Below, piece by piece: positions 43,175 to 51,756 of a stretch of DNA of 64,000 bases. The first letter of the stretch is position 1. Each line of letters opens with the position of its first letter. Below the pieces are notes generated by a model that saw only the letters and a program-made list of their open reading frames with translations, was not told where the DNA came from and did not search any database. The stretch comes from SPDF01 sp963812085 (GTDB lineage Bacteria; Gemmatimonadota; Gemmatimonadetes; Gemmatimonadales; GWC2-71-9): contig CAWETL010000005.1 of assembly GCA_963812085.1 (NCBI GenBank), forward strand, positions 1 through 64,000, written 5' to 3'. The translations under genes were made by a program, and so were the position numbers.

Positions 43175-45591
43175 GGCGTCGAACCGTTCGCGTGACAGCC
43201 GGAGCGCACGCAGTCGCTCGGCGTGTAGTTCTTGCCCCGGTGCGTGTCGGTCTGCACCTGCGCATGGCAGTTGAGGCAAAGCAGCGACGGCGTGGAGGCG
43301 TACGGCTGGCCGAGCCGGTGGCATTCCTGGCACTGGCTCCACTTGCCCAGGTGCTTCCCGCTGTAGATCCGGAACTGGGAGATGCTGCCGTCGTGGGCCA
43401 GGAACTTGGCGTTGGCCCAGTTGGCCACCAGCCCGTGACAATCGGTACAGTTCACCGAGAAGTTCGCGGCCACGTGGTTGGGATCCACGGGCGCGACGAA
43501 GTCGGCGTGGTGACAGCCGTCGCAGGTCTGCTTGACCGTCGAGTACGGCATGGTCGTGTGGCACTGGGTGCACTGCACCGCGGTCGTGCTGTGCACTCCC
43601 GTCAGCGCGATCGGCGCCGTGGGATGGTTGAACGTGGCCCCGGTCCAGTTGGCCACCACCTGGTGGCAGGACGCGCAGTCCGTGCTGTAGCCGGCCGCGG
43701 TGTGGCTCGGGTTGGTCGTGGCGACGTAGTCGGCGTGGTGGCAGCCGTCGCAGGTCTGCTTGACCGTGGAATAGGGCATCGTCGTGTGGCACTGCGAGCA
43801 GTTGACCAGGTTGGCGCTGTGCGCCCCGGTCAGCGCGATCGGCGAGGTCGGGTGGTTGAAGGTGGCGCCGAGCCAGCCCGCTGACAGGGTGTGGCAGGTG
43901 GTGCAGGTCGTGGAGAAGTTCCCGGCCACGTGGTCGGGGTCCTTCGCGCCCACGTAGTCGGTGTGGTGACAGCCGTCGCACGTCGTCTGGACGGTGGAGT
44001 AGGGCGTCGTCGTGTGGCACTGCGTGCAGGTCAGCAGGTTGGCGCTGTGCACCCCGGTGAGCGCGATCGGCGTCGTCGGATGGTTGAACGTGGCGCCGGC
44101 CCAGTTGGCCACGACCTGGTGGCAGCTGGCGCAGTCGGTGCCGTACCCGCTGGCCGCGTGGTTCGGGTTGCTGGTGGCCACGTACTCCGCGTGGTGGCAG
44201 CCGTCGCAGGTCTGCTTGACCGTGGAATACGGCGTGGTGGTGTGACACTGGGCGCAGGTCACGAGGTTGCTGCTGTGCGCCCCGGTCAGCGCGATCGGCG
44301 TCGTCGGATGGTTGAACGTGGCGCCGAGCCAGCCCGCGGTGAGGGCGTGGCAGGTCGTGCAGGTCGTGGAGAAGTTCCCGGCCACGTGGTCGGGGTCCTT
44401 CGCGCCGACATAGTCGGTGTGGTGGCAGCCGTCGCAGGTCTGCTTGACGGTCGAGTACGGCGTCGTGGTGTGGCATTGCGTGCAGTTCACCAGGTTGGCG
44501 CTGTGCACCCCCGTGAGCGCGATGGGCGTCGTGGGGTGGTTGACCGTGGCGCCAGCCCAGTTGGCCACGACCTGGTGACAGCTGGCGCAGTCGGTGCCGT
44601 ACCCCGCCGCCGTGTGGCTCGGGGTGGTGGTCGCCACGTACTCCGCGTGGTGGCAGCCGTCGCAGGTCTGCTTGACCGTGGAGTACGGCATCGTGGTATG
44701 GCACTGGGTGCAGCTCACCAGGTTCGGGCTGTGCGCCCCCGCGAGCGCGATCGGCGAGGTCGGATGATTGAAGGTGGCGCCGAGCCAGCCGGCCGTGAGG
44801 GTGTGGCAGGTCGTGCAGGTCGTGGAGAAGTTCCCGGCCACGTGGTCGGGGTCCTTCGCGCCCACGTAGTCGGTGTGGTGGCAGCCGTCGCAGGTCTGCT
44901 TGACCGTGGAGTACGGCATCGTGGTATGGCACTGCGTGCAGGTCAGCAGGTTGGCGCTGTGCACCCCGGTGAGCGCGATCGGCGACACCGGATGGTTGGC
45001 CGAGCCCAGGTTGGCCGCGTTCCAGACCGTGGTCGAGTGGCAGCCCTCGCAGGTCGTCGGGAAGTTCGACGCCACGTGATTCGGGGCGGTGTTGTAGTTC
45101 TGCTGGTGGCACGATGCGCAGGCCGTCGGCGTGCCGATGAACTGCATCTGCCCCTGGGGGCTCGGCTTGTGGCAGGCAGTGCAGTCGGTGGAGAGGTGAC
45201 TGCCGGAGAGCGGGAACCGGGTCAGCTGGTGCGCCTTGGCCATCTCGTCGCGGTCGGTGAACGCGCGGGTCGTGTGGCACCGCGCGCAGTTCGCCCCGAA
45301 CTCGCCCCGGTGGTTGTCGGTGTGGCAGGACGCGCAGCTCGCGCTGGTGTTCTTGAAGTTCAGCGAGACGTGGCACCCGCGGCAGGTGGTCGCCCCGTGG
45401 GCGCCGGTCAGCGGGAAGCCGTAGCTCGCGTGGTTGAACTGCTTGCTGACCTGGATCGCCGTCCAGCTGCTCGACTGGTGGCAGACCGTGCACTCGGTCT
45501 TGAGGTCGCCGTGCGGCGAGGTCGTGCGCTCCTGCGCCGCGAGGGGACCCGCGAGCAGCACGACGAGGCCGAGCAGGGTGAGGTGCCTCAT
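43171..45591 (-). CDS. 30-heme repeat cytochrome c
   Basis: It is 806 residues. A signal peptide (MRHLTLLGLVVLLAGPLAAQ) is followed by 30 CxxCH motifs and one CX4CH (CVRSGCH) near the end. Hemes 1-7 are in an irregular N-terminal part. Then come seven tandem units of 76 residues, each with CxxCH hemes in the order CDGCH, C(T/A)xCH, C(T/A/S)QCH and a His-rich spacer, alternating in two types. The end has CQECH, CLNCH. It must be exported and matured by c-type biogenesis. It could form an elongated periplasmic or extracellular heme wire. Stop overlaps the barrel gene, start overlaps the 23-heme gene. Confidence 0.9.
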   Translation of the reverse strand: MRHLTLLGLVVLLAGPLAAQERTTSPHGDLKTECTVCHQSSSWTAIQVSKQFNHASYGFPLTGAHGATTCRGCHVSLNFKNTSASCASCHTDNHRGEFGANCARCHTTRAFTDRDEMAKAHQLTRFPLSGSHLSTDCTACHKPSPQGQMQFIGTPTACASCHQQNYNTAPNHVASNFPTTCEGCHSTTVWNAANLGSANHPVSPIALTGVHSANLLTCTQCHTTMPYSTVKQTCDGCHHTDYVGAKDPDHVAGNFSTTCTTCHTLTAGWLGATFNHPTSPIALAGAHSPNLVSCTQCHTTMPYSTVKQTCDGCHHAEYVATTTPSHTAAGYGTDCASCHQVVANWAGATVNHPTTPIALTGVHSANLVNCTQCHTTTPYSTVKQTCDGCHHTDYVGAKDPDHVAGNFSTTCTTCHALTAGWLGATFNHPTTPIALTGAHSSNLVTCAQCHTTTPYSTVKQTCDGCHHAEYVATSNPNHAASGYGTDCASCHQVVANWAGATFNHPTTPIALTGVHSANLLTCTQCHTTTPYSTVQTTCDGCHHTDYVGAKDPDHVAGNFSTTCTTCHTLSAGWLGATFNHPTSPIALTGAHSANLVNCSQCHTTMPYSTVKQTCDGCHHADYVATTNPSHTAAGYSTDCASCHQVVANWTGATFNHPTAPIALTGVHSTTAVQCTQCHTTMPYSTVKQTCDGCHHADFVAPVDPNHVAANFSVNCTDCHGLVANWANAKFLAHDGSISQFRIYSGKHLGKWSQCQECHRLGQPYASTPSLLCLNCHAQVQTDTHRGKNYTPSDCVRSGCHANGSTP
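43450..45051 (-). repeat. Seven tandem 228-base triheme repeats
   Basis: The anchor CGCAGGTCTG-like block encoding CDGCH recurs at exactly 228-base steps (43521, 43749, 43977, 44205, 44433, 44661, 44889). The units alternate: HTDYVGAKDP/CTTCH type and HAEYVAT/CASCH type, giving a 456-base higher-order repeat present three times, then a seventh diverged unit. The first unit is 6 bases longer. The high base identity between units of the same type suggests recent duplication or gene conversion. Confidence 0.9.
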
Positions 45592-47611
45592 TGGGACTCC
45601 TTGCCGTGGCAGCTCTCGCAGCTTCCCGAGAGAGGGCGATACAGCATCACCTTCGGGGTGGCGCTCTTCGGGCCGGGCTTGTGGCACTGGACGCACGGGA
45701 CCTTCTCGTGGGCGCCCTTGAGCGGGAACGAGGCGTCCCGGTCGTGGTCGAATTTTCCGGCCGGCGCGAAGGCGTCCACCGTGTGGCACGCGGCGCACCC
45801 GCCCGTACGGGCGTCGAACTGGGTCCCGTGGGGCGTCTTGTGACAGTCCACGCACTCGTGCTTCTCCTCGAACCGGAGCGTCCCGAACCGGCCGCCCCCG
45901 AGCACGAGGCTGGACTGCTTCTGGGCGGCCGGCGCCCGGGTCAGCTCCTGGTGGCACGCCGAGCAGGCGGTGGCCCGGTGGGCCCCCTCGAGCGGGAAGC
46001 CGAAGAGGGCGTGCACCGCCACGGTGGTGGTCGAGGGACGGAAGGCCCGCGTGCTGTGGCAGGCCGGGCACCCTGCCGCCTGGGCGCGCGCGCCGCCCGT
46101 CACGAAGCGCCCCTGGTGGGGATCGGCGTGACACGCGACACAGTCGATTTCGGGCACCGCGAACAGGAAGTTGGCCTTGCCGAGGACCACCGTCCGGCTC
46201 ATCGGGCGCAGGCCAGTCCGGCTCACGCCGTGGCAGGCGGCGCATTCCACCTGCTGGTGCCGGCCGTCCAGCGGGAGCTTGAGCGTGGCGTGGGCGGCGC
46301 TGTCGAAGGTGCTGGGCGTCCATCCGGTCACGCGGTGACAGGCCGAGCACTGGCCGCCGTCCGCCCGGGCCTTCAGCTGGCCGCCGTGGTCGTCGGCGTG
46401 GCAGTCGGTGCACTTCGCGTACGCCGGGCGCATCACCACCTTGGCGCTGCCGTACTGCGCCACCGCCGTCGTCGCGGTGCTCCGGGTGTGGCAGTCGCCG
46501 CATTTCACTGCGGCGTGCTTCCCTTCGAGCGGATACTTGGCCGCCGCGTGGTTCGCCACGGTGTAGGTCGAGGGCACGTACCCGTTCACGGTGTGACAGG
46601 ACGCGCAGTCCACCGGCTTCCCGGCCAGCGTGGCCGTCCCCTTGTGGGCGTCGCTGTGACAACTCGCGCAAGTCGCGAACGCGGGCTTCTTGAGCGCGGG
46701 CGTCGAAAAATCCTTGTGGCACGCGGCGCAGGGCACGGTGGCGTGCCGGCCCGCCAGCGGGTACTTCGTCCGCGCGTGGTCGAAGCGGTTCTTGTCGATC
46801 ACCTTGAAGCCGGCGGTCGTGTGGCAGTCCGCGCACTTGGGCCCGAGCGCGCCGTTGTGCGGATCGGCGTGGCAGGAGGCGCAGCTCTCGAACGGGACCG
46901 GCTTGTAGACCGGCACGAGGTGCCCCTTCCCGTCGCTCTTCGGCGCGAGGCGCGGGTCGAGGTGGCACTTGTCGCACTTCACCTCGGCGTGCTTGTCGGT
47001 GAGCGGATAGGCCGTGGTGTCGTGGTCGAAGCCGGGCGTCACCGTCCAGCTGGCGGCGTCGTGGCACTTGGTGCAGGTCGCGCCCAGCGCCGAACGGTGC
47101 ACGTCCTCGTGGCAGCTGGTGCAGGTCGTGTCGAGGCCGGTGTAGCCCACGCCGGTCTTCCGGGCGGAGAGGTTGGCGGGCGGCGACACCTGGAACTTCG
47201 CGACGTGACAGTCCTGGCACTCGGCCGCGGCGTGCTTCTGCCGGAGCGCCCAGCCGGCCCGCGTGTGGTCGAACTTCTCCGCGGATCCTTCCGGCCACTT
47301 CACCATCTTGAAGTCCTTCCCGGCGTGGTCCGGGTGGCAGGTGGCGCAGGGCGTCGCCTTGACCTCCGCGCTGCCGTGGAAGCCGCGGCCGCGCTCGCCC
47401 AGCCACCCGATGTCCTTGTGGCACGCCACGCACTGCGGCCCCATCGCGTCGCGGCGGTTGCCGTGACACTGGGTGCACTGCGCCGGCCCCTCCAGCGACG
47501 CGTGGGCGCTGGCGAGCGGGCCGGGCGAGATCTGGGCGCGAAGGGGCGCGGCCATGATCACCCAGTACACGAGCGCGAGAACACCGGCTCGGCCGAGGCC
47601 ACGAATGCCAT
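45588..47611 (-). CDS. 23-heme cytochrome c
   Basis: Twenty-three CxxCH motifs occur from CTQCHGNRRDAMGPQCVACH to CESCHGKESQ, mostly followed by HxxxxG or DPHxG spacers of the doubled-CxxCH type, plus an HDT/HAR-type His before many pairs, probably distal ligands. The signal peptide (VLALVYWVIMAAPLRAQ) is in the same frame, but the ATG at 47611 with its strong GGGAGGAG site is one base out of frame; inserting one base would give a normal start. The 3' end overlaps the 30-heme gene (ATGA). It is likely periplasmic, between the membrane protein and the outer-membrane components. Confidence 0.85.
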
Positions 47612-47626
47612 GAGGAAGGCTCCTCC

Positions 47627-48616
47627 CTACCAGAACCACGTGGCGCCCAACGACACGACCACTGCCACGTGAATGACGACGGCCACCAGCGCCGTGACGG
47701 CCAGCGGACGGTGGGCCACGTGCCAGAAGCGAAGCACCTTCTGCGTGGCCCCCAGCATCCGCGACTGCTGCACCAGCGCCATTTCCCGGTTGGCCAGCCG
47801 GAGCACCGACCGGAGCGCGGCCCGGTCGCCCTTGCGGTTGAGCGGCCGCCGGAGGCGAATTTCCTTCCGGAGCGCCCGCGCCGCCCGCCGGCGCCGGAGG
47901 TCGTCGGCGATCATCCGCCGGAAGGTCTGCCAGAGCCCGAGTCCCTCGGTCGGGGTCGGGTCGGTGACGAGCGCGGCCTCGATGGCCCCGACGTCGAGAC
48001 CGGTCTGCTGCGCGATTTCCTCCAGCAGGGCCTGGCGCTGCGCGGCGATCTCCTCGATCGTCAGCTCGACGCCGGCCTGGCTCCGCGGAATGCGGGCGTA
48101 GAGGTACCGGCCCACGATGCCGCTGGCCCAGACCACCATCATCGACCAGAACCCCAGCCCGATGATGCCGCCGAATTTCCAGGTGGCGTGCATCGCGACC
48201 AGGAGCGGCAGCCCCAGCGCCGCCAGGGAATGCACGTCCAGCCACTTCGCGACGGAACCGGTAAACGCGAGCCACCGGAACTTCTTCCGCAGCGGGTACA
48301 GCCAGAGGAAGAGGAAGATCCCGAGCGCCACCAGCCCGGCGCTCTGCCCGAGATAGCCCGACGGCTTGAACCAGGCGTGCAGCGGGTCCCGGACCTGCTC
48401 GCTCCTGGGCGACAGGTAGTAATGCGAGCCGAGGAGGTTGAGTCCCGTCAGCAGCGCGACGAAGACCGCGAGGAACACCGCCCCGCCGGAGCGCTTCCGC
48501 TTCGGCGTGCGGCGGATCGGCGTCGTGAGCCGGATGGAGGGCGGTGCGGCCGGCCGGTCGCCCTCGCGACGGTCGGGTTGCGCTTCCTTCGGCGTGGTGG
48601 CCTGCAATGCTGGCAT
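47627..48616 (-). CDS. Membrane protein, predicted diheme b cytochrome
   Basis: It is 329 residues with a long basic N-terminus, then about five membrane helices. Two helices carry His pairs spaced HX13H: H129 and H143 (VHSLAALGLPLLVAMH) and H302 and H316 (HRPLAVTALVAVVIH), as in ferric-reductase-like and other transmembrane cytochromes b that place two hemes across the membrane. A charged cytoplasmic segment (residues 180-290) separates them. The stop is 15 bases before the 23-heme gene. It probably passes electrons between the quinone pool or a cytoplasmic donor and the periplasmic hemes. ATG at 48631 is an alternative start. Confidence 0.7.
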   Translation of the reverse strand: MPALQATTPKEAQPDRREGDRPAAPPSIRLTTPIRRTPKRKRSGGAVFLAVFVALLTGLNLLGSHYYLSPRSEQVRDPLHAWFKPSGYLGQSAGLVALGIFLFLWLYPLRKKFRWLAFTGSVAKWLDVHSLAALGLPLLVAMHATWKFGGIIGLGFWSMMVVWASGIVGRYLYARIPRSQAGVELTIEEIAAQRQALLEEIAQQTGLDVGAIEAALVTDPTPTEGLGLWQTFRRMIADDLRRRRAARALRKEIRLRRPLNRKGDRAALRSVLRLANREMALVQQSRMLGATQKVLRFWHVAHRPLAVTALVAVVIHVAVVVSLGATWFW

Positions 48617-48826
48617 CGGGCGTCCCGGCATGTGGTCAAAGCCGACGGCATCCGCAGCGTCCCTGAATTCGGGGCGAGGCGTGCGATTGTCGGACGGGTC
48701 GGTAAGGGTACGGACTCTCCCTACCGCAAACTTCCTACCCAATCCTGACAACGCGGTCGATTTGGCCTAACTATTGAGCCGGTAAGCAGATATGGCACGA
48801 ATTCCGCACGGCCATGGAGGGTAGGG

Positions 48827-48843
48827 TGGAACGAAACGTTCCA
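48827..48843. promoter_or_regulatory. Perfect palindrome in divergent promoter region
   Basis: TGGAACG-AAA-CGTTCCA is a 7-base perfect inverted repeat with a 3-base spacer. It lies in the 292-base space between the minus-strand multiheme operon and the plus-strand zinc-ribbon/oxidoreductase genes, 66 bases before the latter's start. It may be an operator controlling both directions; no regulator gene is adjacent. Confidence 0.5.
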
Positions 48844-48908
48844 GCTGCAATGCCGTGTTCCGGTATTCTCCAATGATGTCCGCCCGAACCCGATCTCAAG
48901 GCGCACAA

Positions 48909-49661
48909 ATGCAACTTTCGTCACATTGTATGTCCTGCGGGGCCCCGACCAACGGGAATTTCTGCCATGCGTGTGGTGCCCCGACCGGGCCGGCACGCTG
49001 TGCCCGCTGCCAAGCGGTGCTCTCGCAGGGCGCCGCGTTCTGTGCAGGGTGCGGCGCGCCGACCGGGAGCTCGAAGCCCCGCTCCACCGGTTACGGGGCC
49101 TGGTACTTCGCCGCGGCGGCGATCGTGGTGGTCCTTGGTATCTTTGTCTTCTCGTTGTCGCGAAGCCCCGTCGCCCCGAGCATCGCACCGGCGCCCGCGA
49201 CGGCACCCGCGGCGCAGCCGCCCGACATCAGCGGCATGTCGCCCCGGGAGCGGTTCGACCGGCTCTACGACCGGGTCATGAAGGCGGCGCAATCGGGCGA
49301 CGCCGCGACGGCGGCGCAGTTCACCCCGATGGCGCTCGAGGCCTACGCCCAGCTCGACACCATCGACGCCGACGCCCGCTACCACGCGGCGCTGCTCAAG
49401 GCGCACGCCGGCGACCTGCCGGGCACGCTCGCGCTGGCGGACACGATGCTCGCCAAGTCGCCCGGCAACCTGCTGGCCTACATGGTCCGGGGCTCGGCGG
49501 CGCGGTTCGGCAGGGACGACGCGGCGCTCCGCCGGGCCTACACCGATTTCCTGAGGCACTACGACGTGCAAATCAAGCAGAGCGACGCCGGGTACGTGGA
49601 ACACCACGCGGCCATCGAGGACTTTCGGACCCAGGCGACGGCCGCCCGCAGCGCGCCCTGA
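48909..49661 (+). CDS. Zinc-ribbon membrane protein with TPR-like tail
   Basis: Two zinc-ribbon-type knuckle pairs at the N-terminus (CMSCGAPTNGNFCHACG and CARCQAVLSQGAAFCAGCG) form a double zinc ribbon. One membrane helix (WYFAAAAIVVVLGIFVFSL), a Pro/Ala linker and a helical region of about 140 residues (RFDRLYDRVMKAAQSGDAATAAQFTPMALEAY) follow. The topology suggests a cytoplasmic zinc ribbon and a periplasmic helical-repeat domain. The gene lies divergently from the multiheme operon and 10 bases before the oxidoreductase, so it could assist assembly or regulation of that system. Role unknown. Confidence 0.7.
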   Translation: MQLSSHCMSCGAPTNGNFCHACGAPTGPARCARCQAVLSQGAAFCAGCGAPTGSSKPRSTGYGAWYFAAAAIVVVLGIFVFSLSRSPVAPSIAPAPATAPAAQPPDISGMSPRERFDRLYDRVMKAAQSGDAATAAQFTPMALEAYAQLDTIDADARYHAALLKAHAGDLPGTLALADTMLAKSPGNLLAYMVRGSAARFGRDDAALRRAYTDFLRHYDVQIKQSDAGYVEHHAAIEDFRTQATAARSAP

Positions 49662-49671
49662 CCGCTCCTGT

Positions 49672-51027
49672 ATGCTCACCTACCTGATCTACGCGGTCTT
49701 CGGCCTCTTCCTCGTCGGGCCGCTCGTGCTCCAGGTCCGGCGCAACCACCGGCGGGAGCGCGAGGCCCTCGCGGCGGCGGAACGGGGCAAGCTGCATTCG
49801 AGCGGTCCCCGGGCCCAGCATCCGCACATCGACATCTCGCACTGCATCGGGTGCGGCGCCTGCGTCGAGGTCTGCCCCGAGGGCGACGTGCTCGCGGTCA
49901 TCGGGGGCAAGGCCGCGATCGTCAACGGCCACAAGTGCATCGGGCACGGGGTCTGTGCCGAGGCCTGCCCGGTCGGGGCCATCGAGATCGTGATGGCGGA
50001 CCCGAGCGTCAGCGCCGACATGCCGCGGCTCTCCAGGGAGCACGAGACCAACGTGCCCGGGCTCTACATCATCGGGGAGCTGGGCGGCCTCGCGCTGATC
50101 AAGAACGCGGTCAACCAGGGCCGGGAGTGCGTGGACACGATCGCCCGCCGAGTCGGTTCGCTGCCGAGCGCCCCGGGCGTACTCGACGTCTGCATCGTCG
50201 GCGCCGGTCCGGCCGGGCTGAGTGCCTCGCTCCGGGCCGTGGAGCGGAGCCTCAGCTACGTGACGCTCGAGCAGGAAGAAATCGGCGGCACCGTGGCCAA
50301 GTACCCGCGGCAGAAGCTCGTGATGACGAGCCCCGTCGAGTTTCCGATGCACGGAAAATTCAACAAGCTCGAGATTTCGAAGGAAAAACTGATGGAGTTC
50401 TGGTCCTCGGTCATCAAGAAGGGCGACGTCCAGGTCCGGACCCAGGAAAAGGTGGAAACCATCGTCCGGGGCGCCGATGGCACGCTCACGGTCACGAGCT
50501 CGAAAGGCAGCTACCGCGCCCACAGCGTGATCCTGGCCCTCGGCCGTCGCGGCACCCCGCGCAAGCTGGGGATCACGGGAGAGGAACTGCCGAAGGTGAT
50601 GTACTCGCTCATCGAGGCCGACGCCTACGTCAACGCGAAGATCCTGGTCGTCGGCGGCGGGGACAGTGCGGTGGAGGCGGCCCTCGGGCTCGCGCACCAG
50701 AAGGGCAACCAGGTCACGCTCTCCTACCGCCAGGCGGAGTTCAGCCGGATCAAGGAGCGCAACGCGCAGCGGATCCGGGAGGCGGCCAAGTCCGGGAAGG
50801 TCCGGGTCCTCTTCAACTCCAGGCCGGTGGAGGTCCGCGCGGCCTCAGTGCTGATCGAGGTGGAAGGCAAGGTGTCCGAGCTGCCCAACGACTGGATGTG
50901 GGTCTTTGCCGGGGGCGAGCCCCCGAACGCCTTCCTGCAGAAGGCCGGCATCGCGATGGGCGCGAAGGACATGACGAAGGAGGGAGGGGACGAGGCCCGC
51001 CTGGCCAAGGCGGCGCAAACCGCCTGA
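49672..51027 (+). CDS. Membrane-anchored 4Fe-4S/FAD pyridine-nucleotide oxidoreductase
   Basis: Residues 3-23 form an N-terminal membrane helix. A ferredoxin domain follows with eight Cys (CIGCGACVEVCPEGD and CIGHGVCAEACPVGA). In the second cluster one of the usual Cys positions is His (CIGHGVC), leaving fewer ligands. A thioredoxin-reductase-like flavoprotein then carries FAD motif CIVGAGPAGLSAS and NAD(P) motif ILVVGGGDSAVEAA. No CxxC redox pair is in the flavin part. It could oxidise NAD(P)H and hand electrons via Fe-S clusters to the membrane, consistent with the electron-transfer locus alongside. Confidence 0.8.
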   Translation: MLTYLIYAVFGLFLVGPLVLQVRRNHRREREALAAAERGKLHSSGPRAQHPHIDISHCIGCGACVEVCPEGDVLAVIGGKAAIVNGHKCIGHGVCAEACPVGAIEIVMADPSVSADMPRLSREHETNVPGLYIIGELGGLALIKNAVNQGRECVDTIARRVGSLPSAPGVLDVCIVGAGPAGLSASLRAVERSLSYVTLEQEEIGGTVAKYPRQKLVMTSPVEFPMHGKFNKLEISKEKLMEFWSSVIKKGDVQVRTQEKVETIVRGADGTLTVTSSKGSYRAHSVILALGRRGTPRKLGITGEELPKVMYSLIEADAYVNAKILVVGGGDSAVEAALGLAHQKGNQVTLSYRQAEFSRIKERNAQRIREAAKSGKVRVLFNSRPVEVRAASVLIEVEGKVSELPNDWMWVFAGGEPPNAFLQKAGIAMGAKDMTKEGGDEARLAKAAQTA

Positions 51028-51057
51028 GCCGGGACGACGCGGGGCAAAAAATGACGA

Positions 51058-51087
51058 ACCCGGCACCCTCGCGAGAGGATGCCGGGT
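51058..51087. terminator. Terminator hairpin with GCGA loop
   Basis: Arms ACCCGGCA (51058-51065) and TGCCGGGT (51080-51087) pair, followed inward by one mismatch and four more pairs around a GCGA tetraloop. The hairpin lies between the convergent oxidoreductase and lipoprotein genes and probably ends both. Confidence 0.8.
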
Positions 51088-51110
51088 CGTTTCGTGCTAC
51101 CCGCCCGAGA

Positions 51111-51566
51111 TCAGGGCGCCTTGGTCGCCGTCATCTGGAGCGTGGCCACCGAGTCCGCAGTCTTCACGGCGTAGTGTGCGACGTTCTGGCCGACGAGCTG
51201 GCCGTTCACCAGGTGCAGGACGCCGTTCGTGGTCACCTGCACGCCCTTGCGGAGCACGCTCTCGTAGGGGCCCGAGGCAGTGAGGAGGCTGTCGCCCGAC
51301 ACCGTGACGCTGAGCGGCATCGCGGGACGGTTCGGGAGCGTGATCGTCCACCCCGCCGGGTCGGCCGTGGCGGTGATCGTGCCGGTCACGACCACATTGG
51401 TGTCCCCGGCGATCGTGCCGGACAGGTTCCACGTCCCGGCGAGGCTCGCCACGTCGATGCTCGGCGCCGCGGGCGCCGCCGCGGGCGCCTGCTCGGCGGG
51501 AGGCGCTTCCTTCTTTGCACAACCAGCCAGCAGAGCCGCGCTCAGAACCAGGACGAGACGACGCAT
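51111..51566 (-). CDS. Small lipoprotein, unknown
   Basis: A lipoprotein signal (MRRLVLVLSAALLAGCAK), an Ala/Pro linker and a beta domain of about 110 residues (LAGTWNLSGTIAGDTNVVVTGTITATADP...GDSLLTASGPYESVL...VATLQMTATKAP). The LAGTWxL start resembles lipocalin-like solute-binding domains of Gemmatimonadota, but no family can be named. Confidence 0.6.
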   Translation of the reverse strand: MRRLVLVLSAALLAGCAKKEAPPAEQAPAAAPAAPSIDVASLAGTWNLSGTIAGDTNVVVTGTITATADPAGWTITLPNRPAMPLSVTVSGDSLLTASGPYESVLRKGVQVTTNGVLHLVNGQLVGQNVAHYAVKTADSVATLQMTATKAP

Positions 51567-51756
51567 TCCACCCTCCCCAGCGAGTTAGATGACGCGGTGG
51601 GCGCACCGCGCGCCGCACCAGCACGCAAACATACGGCCCGGTAGCCCGGGCGGCAAGCCGCGGACGCTGGCAGGGACGCCCGGCCTGCTGTATACTGGCA
51701 ACCGAAGGCTCCGGACCGGCCGGTCCGCGCCCGCCGCCGCCCAAGGAGCGCCTCCC

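Noticed and set aside
43450..45051. CRISPR-like array of regular repeats
   Set aside because: The 228-base units are protein-coding triheme repeats with no short repeat/unique spacer pattern and no cas genes.
40784..45493. A 1569-codon frame joining the barrel protein to a His/Leu-rich upstream region
   Set aside because: The upstream part is a shadow of the 30-heme repeat gene; the barrel protein has its own signal peptide at 43174 and an ATGA overlap.
43171..47478. A 1435-codon continuous minus-strand frame suggesting one giant cytochrome
   Set aside because: Only the part after the ATG at 45591 encodes heme motifs. The upstream part is an out-of-phase reading of the 23-heme gene without CxxCH motifs.
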